Positions 56,652 through 64,000 of a DNA stretch of 64,000 nucleotides are shown here, piece after piece; position 1 is the first letter of the stretch, and every line of letters begins with the position of its first letter. The position numbers and the translations under genes were made by a program. Source of the stretch: Acestrorhynchus altus (lineage: Eukaryota > Chordata > Actinopteri > Characiformes > Acestrorhynchidae); contig CM067511.1 of the NCBI GenBank assembly GCA_034509495.1, forward strand, positions 29,913,372 through 29,977,371. The letters run 5' to 3'. The notes beneath the pieces were generated by a model. The model ran no database searches. It was not told where the DNA came from and saw only the letters and a list, made by a program, of their open reading frames with translations.

Positions 56652-57459
56652 AGAGAGATAAAAATTATAGAACAAAACCATCATCAGCAGGTATGTGAAT
56701 ATCAATAACACAGTTCAAAGACGAGCTAAAACACACAAAACACACTTTCAGTTTTGTTGCTTTCCATTTTTTCTCGATGTCTGTTACTCAACTCTGCTCT
56801 CACTCTGGTCGGATCTGCATAATGTTACAAATATGTTGGCAAAATATGTCAGAAAGCAGAATGTAATGCTAAGTAATAAGAAACTCAACAAGACAAAACA
56901 GAACAGTAAATATTGAGGGTGTAACGATAGATTGAGCCCATGATCTGATATACAGCACTGGGTTCGGGATTTTGACCTTTTTAAAGCAGGATGGGCTGCA
57001 CTGATGTTGGGAGACGTTTTAAAAATACAAGCAGGGTAGGATAGAATTAACTCCATATAAACAACCTAAATTTGGCTTTTCATGCAGGAGAATGTCAGCA
57101 AACATCTGACAGCTCTGTAGCTTCTTTAAAGAAACTGCTTCAGACAGCAAAACCTTTTCTGGCTAGTCGGAGGATGTGCATTCCGACTAATTCCGAAATT
57201 TGGAATTCTTAAGAATGAATACACAGATTTCTGGTGGGGAGGAACTGAAAGAAAAGTACTTTATTCTTTTAGTTGACAGCACTGCTGTTTACAGGCTAAA
57301 CATTCAGTGGCATAAACAGTGTGAAACAACGAGAGGAAAACTCACATTATTCCGCAGGAAATCTAGGAGTTTTTCTGTTGGACGGGTACAGATGCTTCAG
57401 AAGTTCAGTTCACTGGTGCACTGTTAGAACCTAATGACAGAACGAAGCCCTACATGAAC
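56652..57459. other. Unassigned non-coding DNA
   Basis: No gene recognised. GAGGGTGTAACGATAGATTG at 56916-56935 resembles a hAT-type terminus and may mark a decayed element. Confidence 0.4.
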
Positions 57460-57614
57460 GTAAAGGTGCTGCACAGGGAAATCTGTGCTCTGCATTTAAC
57501 CCATCCACACACACAGTATATAACACACAGTGACCACACATGCCCGGAGCAGTGGGCAGCCCTATGCATGTTAGTTCAGGGATTCAAACCAGCAACCTTC
57601 CAGTCATGAGGCTG
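57460..57614 (-). mobile_element. tRNA-derived SINE, head-truncated
   Basis: It shares GCATTTAACCCATCCACACA (57493-57512) and the B-box complement CAGGGATTCAAACC (57577-57590) with the other copies. The sequence leaves the family before the A box, so the head is truncated at about 57614. Confidence 0.72.
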
Positions 57615-57649
57615 GAAGGTTCACAGATCACAATACTTCCTAAATCTCA

Positions 57650-57800
57650 GAGAATCAACACTCAAATCAGACTCACCTCCGACTCGAGACTCGACTCAAA
57701 CCAGTGACTCCACTCAGACCTTCTATGCAGGGACTCAAAACCCTGGAAACATGAGACTCAATAAGAGTCAAACTCCAGAGACTCAAACTTTCCCTGCGAT
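57650..57800. repeat. Degenerate GACTC-rich tandem sequence
   Basis: Many GACTC/ACTCAAAC words with no fixed period, resembling decayed units of the minisatellite at 58700. Confidence 0.5.
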
Positions 57801-58380
57801 AGGACCTCAGATTAATATCAGCATTAAATGAAGATTTCACCTCAACAACGATAAACGAACAAACTGTAGAGTCATGTGACTACACATGCACTAGTACTTT
57901 TATAAGATTCACACCATATCTCAGTATTTTTCCTTTTTTTAATAACTGTGACTTTATATATGTTTATGGCTTATTCTGTTTTCAGCAGCACAATGAATAT
58001 AAAATTTTTGTTTCACCATGTATAGAATAAAGGATTTCTGTACTAGGGTTTGCTTTGGCCCACAAAATGACAATATATGCAGGAATCCGTTTGCATGAAA
58101 CTGCATAATGGAAAGCATTTTTATATTTATATTCGAGCTCATATCATTTAACATTCAAATGGAATAAACGGTTGAACAGAACTGTATTAGATACAGTAAG
58201 AGGTTAGAGGTTAATTGTGGCTTATTATACCACTAATACCCCAGAAAGACGCCGCGTGTTCGAGAGAAAGAGAGAAAGAGGTAAAGTTTCGTTTGAGCGA
58301 GTTGAGTTTCCATCAGAAAACTCAGTTCGGGTTAAGATGTTCACACGTCATATCTTTGTGAGTCAGTGTTGAGTCTTCTG
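57801..58380. other. Unassigned non-coding DNA
   Basis: Nothing supportable found. Confidence 0.5.
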
Positions 58381-58699
58381 TCTTTCAGATGTGAATCAGG
58401 GCCCGGTCTCAAGTCTCCACGGTGTGAGTCAGAGTCCAGGCTGGAGTCTCTGAAAGGTTAGTCTCAGTGTGAGTTTGAGATGCTGAGACGCTTTATAAAA
58501 GTCTGTGTTGAGTCATGAGCGCCTGAGTCCAGCACACTTTGCTGATTTCCCTGCTCCAGCACACCAAGTGAACCTGGTAATTAAAAGATGAATTAGGTGT
58601 GCTTGGATTAGCACGAAACTATGCAGGAATCCTGCCCTCCAGGACTGGAGTTCACCACCGCTGGTTTAAGGGATTTGCAAGTTCATCTGAGTCCATGTC

Positions 58700-59865
58700 A
58701 AGTCTCAACTGTCTGGGGTGTGACTCACAATCCACAGACTCGAGACATGTTAACACCTTAGCTCACACTGAGACTCACACACCTCATGACTGACTTGTTA
58801 CACCCCAGAGACTCGAGACCAGACCCTAACTCAAACCCCAGACACTGGAAACCGGACATTGACTCACACCCCAGACACTGGAGACTGGACACTGACTCAC
58901 ACCCCAGAGACTTCAGACCAGACCCTGACTTACACCCTAGAGACAGGAGACTGGACACTGACTCACACCCCAGAGACTGGAGACTGGACCTTGACTCACA
59001 CCCCAGAGAGTTGAGACCAGACACTGACCCATACCCCAAAGACTCCAGACCAGACCCTGACTTACACCGTAGAGACAGGAGACTGGACACTGACTCACAC
59101 ACCAGAGACTCAAGACCAGACGCTAACTCAAACCCTGAAGCCTGGAAACCGGACACTGACTCACACCCCAGAGACTGGAGACTGGACACTGACTCACACC
59201 CCAAAGACTCTAAAGACTAGAGCCTGGACACTGACTCATACCCCAGAGAATCGAAACCAGACACTAACTCACACCCCAAGAACTGGAGACTGGACACTGA
59301 CTCACACCCCAGAGACTTGAGACCAGACACTGACTCATACCCCAAAGACTCAAGACCAGACCCTGACTTACACCCTAGAGACAAGAGACTGGACACTGAC
59401 TCACACAGCAGAGACTCAAGACTAGACACTGAACCAGGCACTGAAAACTCAACACAGACTTACATAAAGCACCTACATATCTCAAACTCATTAAGACTAA
59501 CGCTCCAGAGACTCAAACTCTGACTCCCACTCCAGTACCCTGACTCACATCTTAAAGATGCAAGACTCAACACTGACACATATAAAGTGATATATAAAAT
59601 CCTGAACTCGGGCTAAGACTTATGCTCCAGGGACTGAAGGCTGGACTCTTACACTCTGAAGGCTTGAGACTGGACATTGAATCACACCCCAGAGACTCAA
59701 GACTGGACACTGACTAATGCTACAGAAAATCAAGACTGGACTCTTACACTCCAGGGATTCAATACTGGACAATGAATCACACCCTAGAGACTCGAGACTG
59801 GACACTGACTAATGCTACAGAGACTGAAATCTGGACACTGACTCACCCTAGAGACTTGCAGGAAG
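58700..59865. repeat. Large minisatellite, 33-base unit with a 306-base higher-order repeat
   Basis: About 30 or more diverged units of the form GACTCACACCCCAGAGACTG followed by GAGACTGGACACT. Period 33 is clear at 58800-59215 as an 11-residue periodicity (HPRDWRLDTDS) in the plus frame. A three-unit block (ACCAGACCCTGACTTACACC and neighbours) recurs at 58901, 59033 and 59339, spacings of 132 (4 units) and 306 (9 units plus an extra 9 bases at about 59205-59213). Frames of 145-149 residues are open on both strands only because the period is a multiple of three. Upstream, 58380-58520 shows decayed related words. Confidence 0.93.
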
Positions 59866-60250
59866 CAACTGGCAAATGTCTGTGTTTGAATACGGGTACC
59901 TTAAAGAGTATTTGAGTACCCATGCTCAAACCAGGTAATATCAAAGACCTGGCTTGGACATGCCTGTCCCCCACTGTCCCTGAATTTGCGGCAGTGCATA
60001 ACAAAAACAGTGAGGTGTCACTACTGCAAAGCATTGCTTCTTCTCCATGGACAATTAGAGTGAAGGACCGAGAGAAACAGATGGAGAAAGAGTGGGGAAT
60101 GAAGAGCGAGATAAAGATGGAGGGAGCGATCTCTCGCTCTCACTGTCTCTCATCGACTGAGTGCTCCTAATAAGAAAGCTTTTAGCTCACATAATTAAGA
60201 GTCACCCATATGCACAGAGTGATGCTCAATTTACCACTGCTCATTCTCTC
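59866..60250. other. Unassigned non-coding DNA
   Basis: No gene seen; purine-rich at 60057-60125. Confidence 0.5.
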
Positions 60251-60256
60251 TTTCAG

Positions 60257-60257
60257 C

Positions 60258-60294
<37 letters not shown>
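60257..60294. repeat. (CT)n microsatellite
   Basis: Pure CT run; CT-rich sequence also at 60440-60485. Confidence 0.95.
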
Positions 60295-60297
<3 letters not shown>

Positions 60298-60485
60298 AAT
60301 CTGATTCCGAATCAGTCACTGTGACCCCCTCTCGGAATAAAACCATCTCTCCTTCACTCCTCCCTCCACTCTCTTCCCTTTTTTGCTGCCCTTTGAAATG
60401 GTGCCATTTTGAGCCATGCCGTACAGTTACCACCTCCTTTCTGTTCCCTCTCTTTCTCTCTCTCTCTCCCTCCCTCTCTCTCTTT

Positions 60486-61160
60486 CATTCCAACTCTCCC
60501 TCTATCCTCACTCATTTAGAAGCGCTGGAGGAGATGAGCTCTGACATGCTGTATTCAGGCAGAGGGGAGAGAAGGAGAAAAGCCGGTTCAAGGACGGCGT
60601 GGGGGAGAGAATGAAAAGAGGAAAGGAGAAATAAAGTGAACAGACAAAGAGTGTGCTGGTGTTTTTCACAGCAGCAGCATGGCACCTCAGGGAGAGAACA
60701 AGTCGGGATGAGCGAGAGATTGCAGGTCCACTTAGAACGTGTGGGTTTATGCTCTAAAAACAGTTGATTCATTTTTATATAACCATTTTTCCAGCCTCTC
60801 TTTTTCCCGTAGAATAAAACAGACTGCTTCTGTTTCCACATCTTCTTTCTACAGTACTGTGCCCACGTCAGAGACTTTCATTTATGCAATGTCTAGTCAA
60901 AACAGCCTTTACGTTTCACCAGATGTTTCTATGGTGATTAAATGCCACCAAGGTTCAGAAATTAGGGTGTAACTATAATTTTTTTGTTGTTGTTGCCAAA
61001 ATTGAACTTAGATATGAACCTAAATTCCTGATGTGAGATGACACATTACCACTACACTAACAACTCTCAAATCCCAGGTCTCCAGACTTAGACTGAGCCT
61101 ATGCCCACACATTACCAACACTGACTCACCTTTGACACTTCATTTAATCCAGGACCGGGC
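60486..61160. other. Unassigned non-coding DNA
   Basis: No gene or repeat family recognised. Confidence 0.5.
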
Positions 61161-61169
61161 TTAATCCAT

Positions 61170-61880
61170 GTCCAGGAAGCCAAGCCAAAATGTTTTAGTA
61201 AGGTGTTGGGTCACCAAAAACCAGTAGAGCAACTTCAGCACACCTTGGTGTAGACTATAGAAGCCTCTGGAACCTCTGGCAGCACTATAGCCCTGAACAT
61301 TGTCCCATTGACCCATGACCCTCACTTGGAGTTTTGATGATGATGGCGGAGGCATCAAGCATACCAATCAGAACATATCAGAAACATGTCGGCCCAAAAT
61401 CTCTCGTAGATGCTCACCTGAGTTGAGATTTGGTGACTGCAAATGCCATAGTATTGATTTACATCATCTTCTTATTGATCAAAGCACTCAGTAGCCCCTC
61501 ATGGCCAGTGGATATGGGATTTGTCATTCTGGAAGAGCCCACGTGTAACTTATTATTGATTTGCAGTGACCTTTCCCTTTAGTGGAACAAGTGGACCATT
61601 AAGAATAAGTGGCTGTCACGTAGTGGGTACACCGCTCTACCAAAAACCATCCTTAAATTATAAGATGCTCTAGATTTTAGATGAGTGTCTACTATAGGAC
61701 ATGAATATAAGACCACCCATCCCACCATCCCATACTCCCTAGTACATAACAGAACCACCGGACCTCCTAAAAAAGAGGGACTAATCATTTAGTCCAGTAG
61801 TGTTACTCTTGGTGTACAGCACACATGAACTCACTATGATGAAATCTGTGATGAACAACTCATCTAAGCACAGTATCTCT
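61170..61880 (-). mobile_element. Long collinear Tc1-like transposase relic, antisense
   Basis: Read on the minus strand, 61597-61556 encodes GPLVPLKGKVTANQ and 61537-61508 encodes LFQNDKSHIH, both in the order of a Tc1-like transposase, including the catalytic QDDN-type block (here QNDK). Downstream near 61430 is a SPNLNSGEHL-like stretch. Stops (for example just after LFQNDKSHIHWP) and small deletions break the frame. The end near 61190 (TTTAGTAAGGTGTTGGGTCA) matches the family's 3' flank. It is the longest transposase relic in the window and is not functional. Confidence 0.78.
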
Positions 61881-62221
61881 GTGGTTTTGACACTTTGACA
61901 TGGTGTGTATTAAATGTCTATTATTCTTTGTAATAAGGGGTTTATGGACTGCAGTCCTATTAAAATATCCCTGTCTATGGAGTTGTGGATCTCCAATTTA
62001 CAAAACGGCTTACTGATGTCCTTCTTATAGATCTGAAAACAGAAATCACTTTAGTCGCTGAACCCTATGGAAAAGGAAATTTGTATATGTCATAAAAGGA
62101 TGTTCAGCTACTATTGAAAGCATTAATACTGTAAAGAACGTTCACTCATCATGGCAGACTACACCCTAAAAAAAACACCCATCACATTTATCACAACTAC
62201 AACTTCCAAACTACAAAACTC
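61881..62221. other. Unassigned non-coding DNA
   Basis: Nothing supportable; possibly the decayed remainder of the preceding relic. Confidence 0.4.
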
Positions 62222-62268
62222 TCATTCATTCATTCATTCATTCATTCATTCATTCAGTCAGTCAGTTA
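62222..62268. repeat. (CATT)n(CAGT)n microsatellite
   Basis: About nine CATT units followed by three CAGT units. Confidence 0.95.
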
Positions 62269-62675
62269 GAACAAAAGGAAACAATGTACAGGCTTCAATC
62301 TAAACCTATTACACCTTCAACAGCACCAGCTGATGCTTGTGTGTAAACAAAATAAACAGATACATAAATATGCAGATGAATAATGTTTTATCACTGCATG
62401 AAATCTATTCATTTACAATTTTCACCAGATAATAATGTGACAGTAGTGATTTTAAGCTGTTTTTAATCTATGAACATGTGTGTGACTTTGGTTTTGTGTG
62501 AAACATGCAATGTAACATTCCTCAAACATCCCTGTTATTTTGTCCAAGCTTTGCATTTCTTGGCTGGTTTACGGCATTTCAACAGGCCCACAAACTCTAC
62601 CAACTGCAAATATTCCCAGGTTTTACCAGATTCTGCTCTTCAGTCCTCTTGTTGCATCTCCTCAGCTCAATGAAC

Positions 62676-62900
62676 TATTAGTAGGGATGTAACGATGCAG
62701 CACAAGACAGTAACAAATCGATGCATGTGTGCCACGACTGAATCGTTTGAGATGTAAAATGAACCGATACCCTTCTGAAACAGTAGGGGGTGCTGGCGCG
62801 GTCTACCTCGCTTGTTTGACACCAGCGCATGGAGTTGAATGTGATGCAAATATGTCGCCGGTGCGTTCGAGACGTTGAACACGAGGTTGATGTTGAACAG
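62676..62900. mobile_element. Possible hAT-type transposon end
   Basis: TAGGGATGTAACGATGCA at 62680-62697 matches the common fish hAT terminus pattern (TAGGGxTGTAACGAT). The following sequence (AATCGATGCATG, GAACCGATACCC) has the usual character. No second terminus or 8-base target duplication was found. Confidence 0.4.
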
Positions 62901-64000
62901 CATTTTGCATGCATCGTGAGAATTGTTTCTGGTTCACGTAGCATCTTGCATCTTGTTTTCCCATAACTCTGAAGTGATGTGCCGCTCTCCCGTATCAACA
63001 CCACGTTCTCCAGTGTTTGGCATGGTGTTGTACCATTTCACCAGCTTTAACTGGTGGTTTTTGACTCATTTTCCAATCCTGATTTGATTTTCTTTAGAAG
63101 GAGGACACAAGAGTTCATGTTACGTCACTTTCATCTATCAGTCTCCCATTATTCAACTATGCCGAGGCAAAAATAGTTTGACATTATAGGGCATCTTTAA
63201 AATAAAGGTTAGAGTGGTGGAAGGCAACATTATCTCAGATCAGTCTAAAGCTCCAGTCACACTGCTGCCGTTGCTGCTTGACCTATGATGTGCTCTGTAC
63301 CGTCTCTGCTGATAGCTGCAGTTTCCACTCTCTTTGTGTGGATTACAAAACACAGGCGAGCAGTGGCATGGTGCACAATCAGTCTGAGATACCGAATTTT
63401 TGCCGTTTTGCTACAGATGGGAAACATTTCTTCGGATTTCTTGCCGCTTTGCAGCCACACCCGATTCACAAGGTAATGCAAACTGCAAAAACCCAGTGTG
63501 ACAGGTTTAAACCAGAGGCTTAAGTATTTGTCAGTTTAAGCAGAAGGGCCCGAGAAGGGGGACATATGCATATTGGACAAAATTGAATACATGAAGTCAG
63601 GATTATAGAGCATGTCTTTACCCATATCCTGTCCATTATGGTGAAAGAAGTGTCCAATCAATGTCAACACGCCATTGAATCCAATCATGAGTTCAAAATC
63701 TCAGTCTGCCGCTGCATAAATCACCTTTACACAATAGTAAATGCACCCATCACACACACCCCGCAGCTAAAAAAAATGATGTCTTCAGTCTCCATTTGTC
63801 ACCGTTGGAGACAATGCTGCCTTCCACAATTCTCACCTTTTTCATACATTTCTGAATATCTTGAATGGAAGACATTGTGCAGAACAGCAGATTTTCTACA
63901 AATGTATGGTTACAGCATCTTTAGTAGTGCCCCATGATTGTTCTACAGCTCAGAAGGTAAGTCTTTGGTGTTACTTCTCTCCAACACTCAGTGACCAATG
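62901..64000. other. Unassigned non-coding DNA
   Basis: No gene recognised up to the window end. Frames at 63257-63523 overlap on both strands and have no domain. The 99-residue frame at 63638-63937 has no recognisable family. Confidence 0.5.

Noticed and set aside
58758..59220. Overlapping 144- and 148-residue open frames on opposite strands
   Set aside because: Both are translations of the 33-base minisatellite. The period being a multiple of three keeps frames open. There is no domain, signal or splice context.
58700..59865. CRISPR-like regular repeat array
   Set aside because: Units are contiguous with no unique spacers and the genome is vertebrate, so this is a minisatellite. The same applies to 35321-35617.
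1..64000. macrod1 exons on the plus strand
   Set aside because: I looked for the macro-domain codons around the conserved NAAN and GGGGVDG motifs and recognised none. Absence by eye is not proof.

Overview
The window is vertebrate nuclear DNA, almost certainly from a ray-finned fish. The signs are a dense load of CA/GT, GA/CT and tri- and tetranucleotide microsatellites, many decayed Tc1/mariner copies, a tRNA-derived SINE family, and one protein-coding gene whose whole coding region lies in one exon. The repeat families (the foldback element at 636-1190, the Tc1 family with the CAGGGGTTGG terminus at 3824, the SINEs) look like those of otophysan fishes such as characins, catfishes and electric fishes. 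That placement comes from memory of repeat families, not from a search.

The only gene I can support is on the minus strand at 28045-30144: a complete 699-residue FLRT-family protein, best matched to FLRT1. It has a signal peptide, leucine-rich repeats with N- and C-caps, a Gly/Ala-rich linker, a fibronectin III domain, one transmembrane helix and a conserved cytoplasmic tail ending in DIDYSYT. A clean splice acceptor lies 130 bases upstream of the ATG, so this is the last exon of a gene whose 5' non-coding exon(s) lie at higher coordinates. In human, FLRT1 lies on the opposite strand within an intron of MACROD1. If that holds here, much of the window may be macrod1 intron on the plus strand, but I recognised no macrod1 exon.

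Layout. 0-5 kb: trinucleotide tracts, an intact foldback MITE, an antisense Tc1 relic, and an internally deleted Tc1 with both ends and TA target sites. 5-9 kb: a microsatellite cluster with a ~33-bp minisatellite and a ~560-bp purine-rich tract. 9-12 kb: a composite repeat ending in (AAT)n(AAG)n, then a retroelement 3' end. 12-23 kb: sparse unique sequence, Tc1 ends at 16.6 and 18.3 kb, and a SINE at 22.6 kb. About 22.9-30.8 kb: a repeat-poor island around flrt1. 31-40 kb: Tc1 relics, a 33-bp minisatellite at 35.3 kb and a SINE. 40-50 kb: mostly unassigned DNA with a 107-bp local duplication, a retroelement tail and a Tc1 relic. 50-60 kb: MITEs, SINEs, a retroelement tail, many microsatellites and a large 33-bp minisatellite (58.7-59.9 kb). 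60-64 kb: a long antisense Tc1 relic and a possible hAT end.

No RNA gene, CRISPR array, operon or prokaryotic system is present. Nearly all other open frames are translations of microsatellites, minisatellites or transposon relics, or shadows of flrt1. I did not find a previously undescribed molecular system. The most useful leads are the nested-gene context of flrt1 and its repeat-poor surroundings, the expanded Gly/Ala linker in the protein, the three ~33-bp minisatellites, and a small MITE family with a shared internal-deletion junction.
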